A DNA stretch of 64,000 nucleotides, taken from positions 124,001-188,000 of the forward strand of contig NZ_JAPZDS010000003.1 in the NCBI RefSeq assembly GCF_029813115.1. The letters are read 5' to 3'. Positions 25,025-35,294 of the stretch are shown one piece after another. Source of the stretch: Aureimonas sp. SK2 (lineage in GTDB: Bacteria > Pseudomonadota > Alphaproteobacteria > Rhizobiales > Rhizobiaceae). Position numbers and translations under genes: made by a program. How positions within the stretch are numbered: position 1 is the first letter of the stretch; each line of letters starts with the position of its first letter. Under the pieces are notes generated by a model that was not told the origin of the DNA, did no database searches, and saw nothing but the letters and a program-made list of their open reading frames with translations.

Positions 25025-26821
25025 TCACATCCCGGGAATCGCGAGGTCGATGATGCGGAAGGTCACCTTCTCGCTGCCCTGGTAGCGGTCGATCGACACG
25101 CTGCCGGCGACATGCACGTCCGCTCCCCGCCGTCCCAGCAAGGCGTCGCCGAGCGGCGTCTCCGCAGCGCGGAAGGCAATCGCCGACGTCGTGGCGCCGT
25201 CCGCCGAACGCAGCGTCGCGCGGATGTGGCCGCCGGTTCCGACCGGGGCGGAGGACAGGAGCCTGTGTCTCGGCATCGCGAAGACGGGTGCGGGGTGGCC
25301 CGAACCGTATGGCCCGGCGCGCTCGATCGTCCGGACCAGATCCACCGTCAGGCCGCGCGCGCCGAGAGCGCCGTCGAGGGCCAGCGCCTCGTCGGCGCGC
25401 AGGGCGTCGATGCTGGCACGGGCCTGCGTCTCGGCGCGCAGACGGAAGTCGGCGAGCCTGTCGCGGTCGATTGTCAGGCCCGCCGCCATGGCGTGCCCGC
25501 CGCCGCGGATCAGCGTCCCGTCGGCCACCGCCTCGCGCACGAAGCGGCCGATGTCGAAGCCGGATATGGAGCGGCCCGAACCGGTGCCGCGTCCGCCCGC
25601 GTCGAAGGCGATGGCGAAGGCCGGGCGGCCGAAGCGTTCCTTGAGCCGCGCGGCGATCAGCCCGACAATTCCGGGATGCCATGTCGAGCGCCCGGCGACG
25701 AGGATCGGCGGGCCGTCCCCCTCGCCGATCTCGGCGCGGATTTCCTGCTCCGCCTCGGCCAGCATCTCGCGCTCCATGGCCTGCCGCTCGGCGTTGAGGA
25801 GTTCGAGCTCGTCGGCGATCTCCTTGGCGCTCGCTTCGTCGCGTAGCGTCAGGAGGCGGCTGCCGAGCGCGGCGTCGCCGATGCGTCCGCCCGCGTTGAT
25901 GCGCGGCCCGAGCAGGAAGCCGAGGTGGAACGCCTCGACGGGTCCTTGCAGGCGCGCCGTCTCGGCCAGGGCGCGCAAGCCGGGATTGCGTCGGGCGCGC
26001 AGGATTTCCAGACCGCGGACCACGAGCGCGCGGTTGAACCCGACGAGCGGCACGACGTCGCAGACAGTCGCCAGAGCCACGAGATCGAGGTCGCCGAGAA
26101 GATCGGGCAGTTCGGACGCGCCTCGCCCCCGCCGCCGCAACTCGCGGGACGTGGCCACCAGCGTCAGGAACACCACGCCGGCCGCGCAGAGATGGCCCTG
26201 GCCGGACAGGTCGTCCTGGCGGTTGGGGTTGACCACCGCCTTGGCCGGCGGCAGCTCGGCCCCGACCTGATGGTGGTCGAGGACCACGATGTCGACACCC
26301 TGTGTGGCGGCATCGGCGAGCGCCTCGCGGCTTGTCGAGCCGCAGTCGACGGTCAGGATCAGGGACGCGCCACGGTCGGCCAGCTCGCGCAGCGCCTTCG
26401 GGTTGGGTCCGTAGCCTTCCGTGATGCGATCGGGGATGCGGATCTCGCAGGCCATGCCGAAATGGGCGAAGTAGCGGTGGACGAGCGCGGCCGACGCCGC
26501 GCCGTCGACGTCGTAGTCGCCGAACACGGCGACCCGCTCGCGCCTTTCCACGGCGTCGGCGAGGCGCGAAGCCGCCGCGTCCATGTCGGTCAGGGTCGAG
26601 GGGTCGGGCATCAGCTCGCGGATCGTCGGCGCGAGGAAGGCCTCCGCCGCGTCCGGCGCAACGCCGCGCGCTGCCATCACGCGGCCGACGATATCAGGCA
26701 GGCCGGAGAGCTGGGCCATGCGCGCGGCCGCGGCCTCCGCGCGCGGATCCAGCGCATGGACCCAGCGCCGCCCGCTCACCGAACGGTCGACGCCGAGAAA
26801 GGTCCGCTTCACGTCGGTCAT
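25025..26821 (-). CDS. recJ: Single-stranded-DNA-specific exonuclease RecJ
   Basis: A 598-residue DHH-family 5'-3' exonuclease for recombination and mismatch repair. D-Y-D-V-D-G (102-107) and D-H-H (182-184) give the manganese site. The DHHA1 domain shows G-G-R-G-T-G-S-G-R-S-I-S and G-G-G-H-A-M-A-A-G. A C-terminal OB-fold follows. It lies 19 bases downstream of glpX in the leftward aminotransferase-hom-glpX-recJ series, a conserved order in Hyphomicrobiales. Confidence 0.95.
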   Translation of the reverse strand: MTDVKRTFLGVDRSVSGRRWVHALDPRAEAAAARMAQLSGLPDIVGRVMAARGVAPDAAEAFLAPTIRELMPDPSTLTDMDAAASRLADAVERRERVAVFGDYDVDGAASAALVHRYFAHFGMACEIRIPDRITEGYGPNPKALRELADRGASLILTVDCGSTSREALADAATQGVDIVVLDHHQVGAELPPAKAVVNPNRQDDLSGQGHLCAAGVVFLTLVATSRELRRRGRGASELPDLLGDLDLVALATVCDVVPLVGFNRALVVRGLEILRARRNPGLRALAETARLQGPVEAFHLGFLLGPRINAGGRIGDAALGSRLLTLRDEASAKEIADELELLNAERQAMEREMLAEAEQEIRAEIGEGDGPPILVAGRSTWHPGIVGLIAARLKERFGRPAFAIAFDAGGRGTGSGRSISGFDIGRFVREAVADGTLIRGGGHAMAAGLTIDRDRLADFRLRAETQARASIDALRADEALALDGALGARGLTVDLVRTIERAGPYGSGHPAPVFAMPRHRLLSSAPVGTGGHIRATLRSADGATTSAIAFRAAETPLGDALLGRRGADVHVAGSVSIDRYQGSEKVTFRIIDLAIPGM

Positions 26822-26840
26822 GCGAAAGATCGTATGCCCG

Positions 26841-27833
26841 TCAGCGGGCGAAGAAGCTGGAGCCGAGGTGGCGCGTGCGCATGTCGCGAACCGTGCCGGT
26901 GCGCGAGTGCATGACCAGGGAGTGCGTCTCGACGCGGTTGGCGTAGAAGCGCACGCCTTCGAGCAGGTTGCCGTCGGTGACGCCCGATGCGGCGAAGATC
27001 ACGTCGCCGGAGACCATGTCGGACAGGTCGTAGATCTTCTCGGGGTCGTGCAGCCCGAGCTTGTCGGCGCGATTGCGCTTCTCGCCGGTGTTGAGCTGGA
27101 GACGCCCCTGGATCTGCCCGCCGGTGCAGCGAAGCGCGGCGGCGGCAAGAACGCCCTCCGGCGCGCCGCCGATGCCCATATAGATGTCGATGCCGGTGCT
27201 TTCCGGATCGGTCGTATGGATCACGCCCGCCACGTCGCCGTCGCCGATGAGGCGGATCGCGGCGCCCGTCGCCCGGATCTCCTCGATCAGCTTGGCGTGG
27301 CGAGGACGGTCGAGAATGCAGGCGGTGATGCGGTCCACGGGCACGCCCTTGGCGGCGGCCAGCGACGAGATGTTGTCCCGCGCGCTCCGGTCGAGCCCGA
27401 CGACGCCCTCGGCATAGCCCGGCCCGATCGCGATCTTTTCCATGTAGACGTCGGGTACGACGAGCAGCGAGCCGCGCGCGGCCACCGCCACGACGGTGAT
27501 CGCGTTGGGTAGGCTCTTGGCGCAGATCGTGGTGCCTTCGAGCGGGTCGAGCGCCAGATCGACGGCCGCCCCGCCCCGCCCCAGCCGTTCGCCGACGTAG
27601 AGCGACGGCGCATCGTCGCGCTCGCCCTCGCCGACCACCACCACGCCGTCGACCGGCAGCGCATCGAGTTCGACGCGCATCGCGTCGACCGCCGCCTGGT
27701 CGGCCGCGCGTTCGTCGCCCCGGCCGCGCAGCATGGCGGCGGCAACCGCCGCCTTCTCCGTCACGCGGGCGATCTCGACCGAGAGGATCCGCTCGAGCGG
27801 ATCGGCATCCCTGAAAACGTCGCTGCCCATCAT
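26841..27833 (-). CDS. glpX: Class II fructose-1,6-bisphosphatase
   Basis: A 330-residue GlpX-type phosphatase of gluconeogenesis. G-E-G-E (68-71) with nearby D-D and D-P-L-E-G-T-T (96-102) form the metal and phosphate site. G-I-G-G-A-P-E-G-V-L-A-A-A-A and D-L-S-D-M-V-S-G-D-V-I-F-A-A-S-G are characteristic of the class. Initiation may be at either of the first two methionines. It sits between hom and recJ on one strand. Confidence 0.94.
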   Translation of the reverse strand: MMGSDVFRDADPLERILSVEIARVTEKAAVAAAMLRGRGDERAADQAAVDAMRVELDALPVDGVVVVGEGERDDAPSLYVGERLGRGGAAVDLALDPLEGTTICAKSLPNAITVVAVAARGSLLVVPDVYMEKIAIGPGYAEGVVGLDRSARDNISSLAAAKGVPVDRITACILDRPRHAKLIEEIRATGAAIRLIGDGDVAGVIHTTDPESTGIDIYMGIGGAPEGVLAAAALRCTGGQIQGRLQLNTGEKRNRADKLGLHDPEKIYDLSDMVSGDVIFAASGVTDGNLLEGVRFYANRVETHSLVMHSRTGTVRDMRTRHLGSSFFAR

Positions 27834-27897
27834 GCCGTCGCCTTCCCTGTCGCCGTGACCGCACGCCTGCCGCGCGACCGCCGACGCCTTTCCGTTG

Positions 27898-29202
27898 TCA
27901 GTCGAGCGCCTCGATGCGGATCATGCGCGGGGCCTCCTTGAGGTGCCCGTCCTTGGAAACGGCGTCGAGAGCCTTTTTCACAGCCGCCTCGGTGGTCTCG
28001 TGCGTGATCAGGATGACCGGCGCGGTGTCGCTCGCGTCGTCGTCCGCGCGCTTGCGCTGGACGATGGATTCCAGCGAAATCTCGTTCTCGGCCATGCGCC
28101 GCGCGATGGACGCGAAGGCGCCCACGCGGTCGAGCACGCTGAGGCGGATGTAGTAGCCGCCCTCGTGCGCCCGCATCCGGGCGCGCTTGTAGGGGGTGAG
28201 CTGCTTGGCCTCCACCGCGAAGGTCGGCAGTCGCACGCCCTGTGCCATGTCGAGCACGTCCGACAGGACGGCCGAAGCCGTGGCGTTGCCGCCGGCACCG
28301 GGACCCACCAGGAGGATCGAACCGAGGAGATCGGTATCCACCGCCACCGCGTTGGTCACGCCGTCCACCTGCGCGAGCGCCGAGTGGGCCGGGATCATGG
28401 TCGGGTGGACCCGCTGCTCGATGCCGCTCTCGGTGCGCTGGGCGACCGCCAGGAGCTTGATGCGATAGCCGAGCTCGGCCGCCGCCTCGATGTCGGCATT
28501 GGTGACCGTCGAGATGCCCTCGATGAAGATCGATTCGAGGTCGATCTCGCAGCCGAAGGCGAGCGACGTGAGGAGTGCCAGCTTGTGCGCGGCGTCGAAG
28601 CCGCCGATGTCGAAGGTCGGGTCGGCTTCGGCGTAGCCGAGGCGCTGTGCGTCCCTGAGGCAGTCCTCGAAGGCGATGCCCTCCTTCTCCATGCGCGTCA
28701 GCATGTAGTTGCAGGTGCCGTTGAGGATGCCGTAGACGCGGCTCACTGCGTTGCCCCGCAGGGCCTCGCGCATGGTCTTGATGATCGGGATACCGCCGGC
28801 GGCGGCCGCCTCGTAGAAGATGGTGGCGCCCTTCTTCTGCGCGAGCTTGGCGAGTTCCACGCCGTGATGGGCAAGCAGCGCCTTGTTGGCGGTCACCACC
28901 GGGATGCCCCGATTCAGCGCCGCCTTGACGCTGGCGAGCGCGGCACCTTCGGCGCCGCCCACGAGCTCCACGAAGAGGTCGATTTCGGCCTTGGATGCCA
29001 GTTCCACCGGATCGTCGAACCAGGCCATGGCCGAGACGTCGAACCCGCGATCGCGCGTGCGGTCGCGGGCCGAGACGGCGACGATCTCGATCGGCCGCCC
29101 GGCGCGCAGGGCGTAGGTTTCCCCACGGCTCGAAACGAGGCGGGCGAGCGAGGCACCGACCGTTCCCAATCCGGCAAGGCCGATCCGCAGCGGGCTATTC
29201 AT
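27898..29202 (-). CDS. hom: Homoserine dehydrogenase
   Basis: A 434-residue enzyme that reduces aspartate semialdehyde to homoserine for threonine and methionine. The NAD(P) site is G-L-A-G-L-G-T-V-G-A-S (8-18), the catalytic domain has N-G-T-C-N-Y-M-L-T-R-M and F-D-I-G-G-F-D-A-A-H-K-L-A, and an ACT domain from about residue 350 could sense threonine. The 57-base gap to the aminotransferase gene suggests one operon. Confidence 0.95.
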   Translation of the reverse strand: MNSPLRIGLAGLGTVGASLARLVSSRGETYALRAGRPIEIVAVSARDRTRDRGFDVSAMAWFDDPVELASKAEIDLFVELVGGAEGAALASVKAALNRGIPVVTANKALLAHHGVELAKLAQKKGATIFYEAAAAGGIPIIKTMREALRGNAVSRVYGILNGTCNYMLTRMEKEGIAFEDCLRDAQRLGYAEADPTFDIGGFDAAHKLALLTSLAFGCEIDLESIFIEGISTVTNADIEAAAELGYRIKLLAVAQRTESGIEQRVHPTMIPAHSALAQVDGVTNAVAVDTDLLGSILLVGPGAGGNATASAVLSDVLDMAQGVRLPTFAVEAKQLTPYKRARMRAHEGGYYIRLSVLDRVGAFASIARRMAENEISLESIVQRKRADDDASDTAPVILITHETTEAAVKKALDAVSKDGHLKEAPRMIRIEALD

Positions 29203-29259
29203 GGCTGTTCCTGAACCCTGATCGTCTTGAAGCCTGGCGCGCGGCGAACCGGCCGCGTC

Positions 29260-30468
<1,209 letters not shown>

Positions 30469-30592
30469 GGGGGCTAGCCTTCGGCTGGACGCATAGATTG
30501 GGCTGACGGCATGGGCCGACAGCCGAACGGGCTCAGGCGCTGAGCGTCCGCTGGAGCCGGGCGCATCGACCGATTTCGCGGTCGGCGGCGCT

Positions 30593-31000
30593 CTATTGCG
30601 CCCGGCTGCTGGCTGCGTCGGCCGTGGGCGCCGGCGCGAGCACCCTCGCCGCTTCGGCCTGCTGGCGCGCGGCCAGGGCTTCGAGTTCGGCCACGTCGCG
30701 ACGGTAGGCGGCCTCCGGGTTGCCCCAGCTTCTCGATTCGGCGCGCGAAAAGCGCTGCTGGGTCTGGGCGACGGCATCGTCGGCGGCCTGCTCGCGCGCG
30801 GCGCGCGGCATGCGCCCGATGATCGGATACCCTGCTTCGTCCAGCTTCTGGCCGGAGGAGGCCACGCCGGGTGCGGCCGCGAGCGGCGGCAGGGTCGTCG
30901 GCGTCTCGTCGCGCGGCAGGAAGGACTGGCAGGCCGACAGGGGCAGGCCGAGCGACACGCACATCGCCGTCATCCGAACCGCTCGCATCGCCATGTCCAT
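30593..31000 (-). CDS. Hypothetical lipoprotein
   Basis: A 135-residue secreted protein of unknown function. ATG 31000 has GGGGAAGG 5 bases upstream. The signal ends at a lipobox L-S-A-C. The mature part has P-x-x-G-x-P-I-I-G-R-M-P and an alanine/arginine-rich helical tail with repeated A-x-E-A-x-A spacing, probably a coiled coil. It lies 124 bases upstream of the aminotransferase and divergently from phaC. No family is recognised. Confidence 0.65.
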   Translation of the reverse strand: MDMAMRAVRMTAMCVSLGLPLSACQSFLPRDETPTTLPPLAAAPGVASSGQKLDEAGYPIIGRMPRAAREQAADDAVAQTQQRFSRAESRSWGNPEAAYRRDVAELEALAARQQAEAARVLAPAPTADAASSRAQ

Positions 31001-31340
31001 CAAGGCCTTCCCCAAAACGCGATCTTCCCGGAGCGCGGGACTGAACCTCGCGGGGTCGGCCGGCCGGATCCTTCCGCCGCTCGCTTCGTCGCGAATGCTC
31101 GCCGATGCCACCGGCATCGACTGCGCATCGCTCCTCGCCAGCGGTCGAAAGTCTCTCGCCCCTCCTCCGCCCGGAGGTCCTGTCCCACGCTCTTAACCGA
31201 ACCGGCATGGCTTGGGAATGGCGCAGCGCGGCGCACGGGGATGCTGCGTCGCCGCGACGAAAGTCCCATGCAAGGCGCTACTCGCGGCTGCCCCCTGCGC
31301 GACATTGTGCTTTACAGGGGAACGAAGAGGAGGCCCGGCC
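31001..31340. other. 340-base divergent region between the lipoprotein gene and phaC
   Basis: No gene is supported; open frames here have no credible start or composition. It should hold the promoters of both flanking genes, but no clear -35/-10 pair was identified. GAGGAGG at 31327-31333 is the phaC ribosome site. Confidence 0.4.
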
Positions 31341-33164
31341 ATGGCGGATTCGCGATCCACGACCGAACCCCCCGCCGGGGAGGTTCCACCGTTCGCCGAC
31401 TATGCGGTTCGAGATCCCGAGGCCTTCGCCCGCAATATGGCGCGGATGCTGGAGCAGGTCGGCAAGGCGGCCTCCGCCTGGGTCGAGCCGCGCGAACGGG
31501 GCGAAGTGAAGGACGGACCCCTCAGCTACGCCGACATGGTCGCCACGCTTTCGCGCGTCGGCGAGTACTGGCTGACCGACCCGTCGCGCTCCCTCGAAGC
31601 GCAGAGCGCACTCATGATCCGCTTCATGGGTCTGTGGGCCGATTCGATCCGCAAGGCGTCTGGCGCGCCGCCGGCCGAGGCGCCGAAGGGCGCGCCCGAC
31701 AAACGCTTCACCCACGAGGACTGGAACCGCAACCTCTTCTTCGGTTTCCTGAAGGAGGCCTACGTCATCGCTTCCGACTGGGCCAACATGCTGGTCGAAC
31801 GCTCCGAAGGGCTCGATCCGCACACGCGCCAGAAGGCCGCCTTCTACGTGAAGCAGATCGCCAATGCGGTCTCGCCGTCGAACTTCGTCCTGACCAATCC
31901 GGAGCTCTATCGCGAAACCGTGGAGCAGAACGGCGAGAACCTCGTGCGCGGCATGCGCATGTTCGCCGAGGACATGATGAAGGGCAAAGGCCAGCTCAAG
32001 CTGCGCCAGTCCGACCCGACGAAGTTCGCGGTCGGCGAGAACCTCGCCATGACGCCGGGCAAGGTCGTGGCCGAGAACGAGGTCTGCCAGATCATCCAGT
32101 ACGTCCCGGCGACCGAGACCGTGTTTCGCCGGCCGATCCTGATCTCGCCGCCCTGGATCAACCGATTTTACATCCTCGACCTCAACCCGGAGAAGTCCTT
32201 CATCCGCTGGATGGTGGAGCAGGGGCATACGGTGTTCGTCATCTCCTGGGTCAACCCGGACGAGCGCCACGCCGACAAGAACTGGCAGGACTATATCGAC
32301 CAGGGGATCGCCTTCGGCCTCGATATCGTGGAGCAGGCGACAGGCGAGCGGGAGGTCAACGCCGTCGGCTACTGCGTCGGCGGCACGCTTCTCGCGGCCT
32401 CCCTGCCCTATCTCAAGGCTCGGGGCGACGAGCGCATCGCCTCCGTCACGTTCCTCACCACGCAGATCGACTTCAAGCATTCCGGCGACCTGAAGGTCTT
32501 CGTCGACGAGGGCCAGCTCGCCGAGATCGAGCGCACCATGGAGAAGGGCTATCTCGATGGCTCGAACATGGCGACCGCCTTCAATCTCCTGCGCTCGGGC
32601 GACCTGATCTGGCCTTACTTCGTCAACAACTACCTGAAGGGCAAGGAGCCGCTGCCCTTCGACCTCCTGTTCTGGAACGCCGACGCCACGCGCATGGCGA
32701 AGGCCAACCACCTCTTTTACCTCCGCAACTGCTACCTCGAAAACCGCCTGTCGCGTGGCATGATGGAGATCGGCGGGGTCCAGCTCGACCTCTCGCAGAT
32801 CACCTTGCCGGTCTACAATCTCGCCACCAAGGAAGACCACATCGCACCCGCCCTCAGCGTCTACGAGGGCAGCCGGGCGCTCGGTGCGCCGGTAACCTAC
32901 GTCGTGTCGGGCTCGGGCCATATCGCGGGCGTCGTCAATCCGCCGGCCAAGAACAAGTACCAGTTCTGGGTCGGCCCTGCGCCGTCGGGCGAGATCGCCT
33001 TCGAGGACTGGTGGAGCCATGCGCGCGAGACCAAGGGCTCGTGGTGGCCGCACTGGCAGGCCTGGATCGAGGCGCAATCGGGCGATCGGGTGCCGGCGCG
33101 CGAGCCGGGCTCGGGCGGGCTGCCCGTCATCGAGGACGCGCCGGGCCGCTACGTGCGCCAATGA
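31341..33164 (+). CDS. phaC: Class I poly(3-hydroxyalkanoate) synthase
   Basis: A 607-residue synthase that polymerises hydroxyacyl-CoA into storage polyester. The lipase-like box is G-Y-C-V-G-G-T with nucleophile Cys345; the other triad members are Asp499 (K-E-D-H) and His527 (S-G-H-I-A-G). P-P-W-I-N-R-F-Y-I-L-D-L near 270 is typical of class I. GAGGAGG lies 7 bases before the ATG. There is no phaA, phaB or phaR in the window, so the pathway is completed elsewhere. Confidence 0.95.
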   Translation: MADSRSTTEPPAGEVPPFADYAVRDPEAFARNMARMLEQVGKAASAWVEPRERGEVKDGPLSYADMVATLSRVGEYWLTDPSRSLEAQSALMIRFMGLWADSIRKASGAPPAEAPKGAPDKRFTHEDWNRNLFFGFLKEAYVIASDWANMLVERSEGLDPHTRQKAAFYVKQIANAVSPSNFVLTNPELYRETVEQNGENLVRGMRMFAEDMMKGKGQLKLRQSDPTKFAVGENLAMTPGKVVAENEVCQIIQYVPATETVFRRPILISPPWINRFYILDLNPEKSFIRWMVEQGHTVFVISWVNPDERHADKNWQDYIDQGIAFGLDIVEQATGEREVNAVGYCVGGTLLAASLPYLKARGDERIASVTFLTTQIDFKHSGDLKVFVDEGQLAEIERTMEKGYLDGSNMATAFNLLRSGDLIWPYFVNNYLKGKEPLPFDLLFWNADATRMAKANHLFYLRNCYLENRLSRGMMEIGGVQLDLSQITLPVYNLATKEDHIAPALSVYEGSRALGAPVTYVVSGSGHIAGVVNPPAKNKYQFWVGPAPSGEIAFEDWWSHARETKGSWWPHWQAWIEAQSGDRVPAREPGSGGLPVIEDAPGRYVRQ

Positions 33165-33246
33165 CCGCGCGGGCTTGAAGCGCCGGCCCATCGGTGCGAC
33201 ATCACGGCCAAGACATTCTCCCGTTCGGGCAAGCGCCGCTGCATCC

Positions 33247-34098
33247 ATGACAGTCTACCTCGAAGCCGAAGCCAATCCCCTGCGCAACACCGGGTCGATC
33301 CGCCTCTACGACGCGGAAGCCTTCGAGGGCATGCGGCGGGTCAGCCGCCTGTCGGCGACGGTTCTCGACCAGCTCGCCGACATCGTGAAGCCGGGCGTGA
33401 CGACCAACGAGATCGACCGCTTCGTCTTCGAGTTCACGCGCGACAACGGCGCCCTGCCCGCCCAGCTCAACTATCGCGGCTACACCAAGAACGTCTGCAC
33501 CTCGATCAACCACGTCGTGTGCCACGGCATTCCCAACGACAAGCCGCTGCGCGAAGGGGACATCGTCAACATCGACGTGACGCTGATCCTCGACGGCTAC
33601 TATGGCGACACGTCGCGCATGTACCCGGTCGGCCCGATCAAGCGCGCGGCCGAGCGCCTGTGCGAGATCACCTACCGCTCGCTCCTGATCGGCATCGACG
33701 CCGTGAAGCCGGGCGGCCACGTCGGCGACATCGGCGCGGCCATCCAGGCCTATGCCGAAGGCGAACGCTGCTCGGTGGTGCGCGACTTCTGCGGGCACGG
33801 GATCGGCCGCCTGTTCCACGACGCGCCCAACATCCTCCACTACGGTCGACGCGGCGAAGGCGTCGAGATTCGGCCCGGCATGATCTTCACCATCGAGCCC
33901 ATGATCAATCTCGGCCGCCCGCACGTGAAGGTGCTGGCCGACGGCTGGACGGCTGTGACGCGCGACCGCTCGCTGTCTGCGCAATACGAGCATACGGTCG
34001 GGGTGACGGAGACTGGCTGTGAGGTCTTCACCCTGTCGCGCAACGGCCAGGACATGCCGGGCTTCCCGCCGTCGGCCTGGGCGCCCGCGGTGGCCTGA
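33247..34098 (+). CDS. map: Type I methionine aminopeptidase
   Basis: A 283-residue metallopeptidase that removes the initiator methionine. Metal ligands are Asp110, Asp121, His184, Glu217 and Glu248, with the conserved V-C-H-G-I-P around His93 and C-G-H-G-I-G around His184. The N-terminal extension of about 30 residues is usual for alphaproteobacterial copies. It is followed after 5 bases by radC, suggesting an operon. Confidence 0.95.
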   Translation: MTVYLEAEANPLRNTGSIRLYDAEAFEGMRRVSRLSATVLDQLADIVKPGVTTNEIDRFVFEFTRDNGALPAQLNYRGYTKNVCTSINHVVCHGIPNDKPLREGDIVNIDVTLILDGYYGDTSRMYPVGPIKRAAERLCEITYRSLLIGIDAVKPGGHVGDIGAAIQAYAEGERCSVVRDFCGHGIGRLFHDAPNILHYGRRGEGVEIRPGMIFTIEPMINLGRPHVKVLADGWTAVTRDRSLSAQYEHTVGVTETGCEVFTLSRNGQDMPGFPPSAWAPAVA

Positions 34099-34103
34099 AG
34101 GCC

Positions 34104-34865
34104 ATGGGCGGCGGCGCGGACGGCTGGGACGACGGGTCGCTCCCCTTCTGGGAGCGAGAGAACGCGACGCCGCCGGCCAAGCCACGTACCCCGCCCAAGG
34201 ACCACGACGGTCATCGCGACCGCCTGCGCGAGCGCTTCGCCTCCGCGGGGCCGGATGCGCTGGCGGACTACGAGCTTCTCGAGCTCCTGCTGTTCCGCTT
34301 CATTCCCCGCCGCGACACCAAGCCTATCGCCAAGGCACTTCTGGCGCGCTTCGGCACATTGGAGGACGTCCTCAACGCCCCCGCCGACCTCCTGACCGAA
34401 GTGGACGGGATCGGTGACGCCACGGCGCTGGACATCAGGGTCGTCACCGCCGTCAACCAGCGTGCCTTTCGTGCCTCGCTGCGTTCGCGCGAGATCCTGT
34501 CGTCATGGTCGGCCGTCGTCGACTACTGCCATGCCTCCATGGCGCACGAGACGCGCGAGCAGTTCCGCATCCTGTTCCTGGACCGCCGGAACGCGCTGAT
34601 CGCCGACGAGGTGCAGCAGGTCGGGACGGTGAACCACACGCCGGTCTACCCCCGCGAGGTCATGGGCCGCGCGCTGGCGCTGTCGGCCAGCGCGCTCGTG
34701 CTGGTCCACAACCACCCGTCGGGCGACCCGAACCCGTCGCGCGCCGACATCGAGATGACCAAGACGCTGGTCGGCGTCGCCGAGGCGCTGGGCATCCAGA
34801 TCCACGACCACCTGATCATCGGCCGCAACGGCCATTTCAGCTTCCGCGCCCAGCAGCTGCTCTGA
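34104..34865 (+). CDS. radC: RadC-family JAB/MPN domain protein
   Basis: A 253-residue UPF0758 protein. An N-terminal helix-hairpin-helix region has D-G-I-G-D-A-T-A around residue 101. The JAMM motif [15 protein letters not shown] gives His202, His204 and Asp215 as metal ligands. The family was once linked to DNA repair, but its biochemical role is unsettled. It is convergent with usg, with a 4-base gap. Confidence 0.92.
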   Translation: MGGGADGWDDGSLPFWERENATPPAKPRTPPKDHDGHRDRLRERFASAGPDALADYELLELLLFRFIPRRDTKPIAKALLARFGTLEDVLNAPADLLTEVDGIGDATALDIRVVTAVNQRAFRASLRSREILSSWSAVVDYCHASMAHETREQFRILFLDRRNALIADEVQQVGTVNHTPVYPREVMGRALALSASALVLVHNHPSGDPNPSRADIEMTKTLVGVAEALGIQIHDHLIIGRNGHFSFRAQQLL

Positions 34866-34869
34866 CCGG

Positions 34870-35154
34870 TCAGTTGAGGTAGCCGACGTCGCGCACCAAC
34901 TGGATCTCGCGCGGCTGGATCAGACCCTGGTGCATGACCCGGACGGAATGGATCGTCGCCTCCACGTTCCGCTCCCAATGCGCCAGGAAGCGACGCAGGC
35001 GCGGATAGTCCGGCGCGAGGTCGTCGAACTGCCAGGAGAAGGTCTGGAGAAAGGTCGGATGGTCGGGCATCCGGTAGAGCACTTCGGCAAAGGTCAGGCC
35101 ATAGCCGGAGAGCATCTTCAGGAACTGCGGATCGGGCGTACGTGCGGCAGGCAT
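34870..35154 (-). CDS. Usg-family protein
   Basis: A 94-residue soluble protein of the Usg family (named for a gene near the trp operon in Caulobacter). Conserved blocks are G-Y-G-L-T-F-A-E-V-L-Y-R-M-P-D-H-P, L-Q-T-F-S-W-Q-x-D-D-L-A-P-D-Y-P-R and W-E-R-N-V-E-A-x-I-H-S-V-R-V-x-H. Its function is not known. A perfect CtrA-type box lies 65-80 bases upstream, which hints at cell-cycle control. Confidence 0.85.
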   Translation of the reverse strand: MPAARTPDPQFLKMLSGYGLTFAEVLYRMPDHPTFLQTFSWQFDDLAPDYPRLRRFLAHWERNVEATIHSVRVMHQGLIQPREIQLVRDVGYLN

Positions 35155-35218
35155 GTCGGCTCCTTCTGCATCCGGGGCCGAGGATACGGCCCTCGACCAT
35201 CAGGCTGCGCCCGCAGGA

Positions 35219-35234
35219 TTAACGAGCGGTTAAC
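35219..35234 (-). promoter_or_regulatory. CtrA-type box upstream of the Usg-family gene
   Basis: TTAACGAGCGGTTAAC matches the alphaproteobacterial CtrA consensus TTAA-N7-TTAA exactly. TTAA-rich words are rare in this GC-rich sequence. The only gene it can control nearby is the Usg-family gene starting at 35154. Confidence 0.5.
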
Positions 35235-35294
35235 CCGAGCGGGACGCCTGATACAAAAGACGCCATCGCATTGCGCCGCAACAAACTTGTGCAG

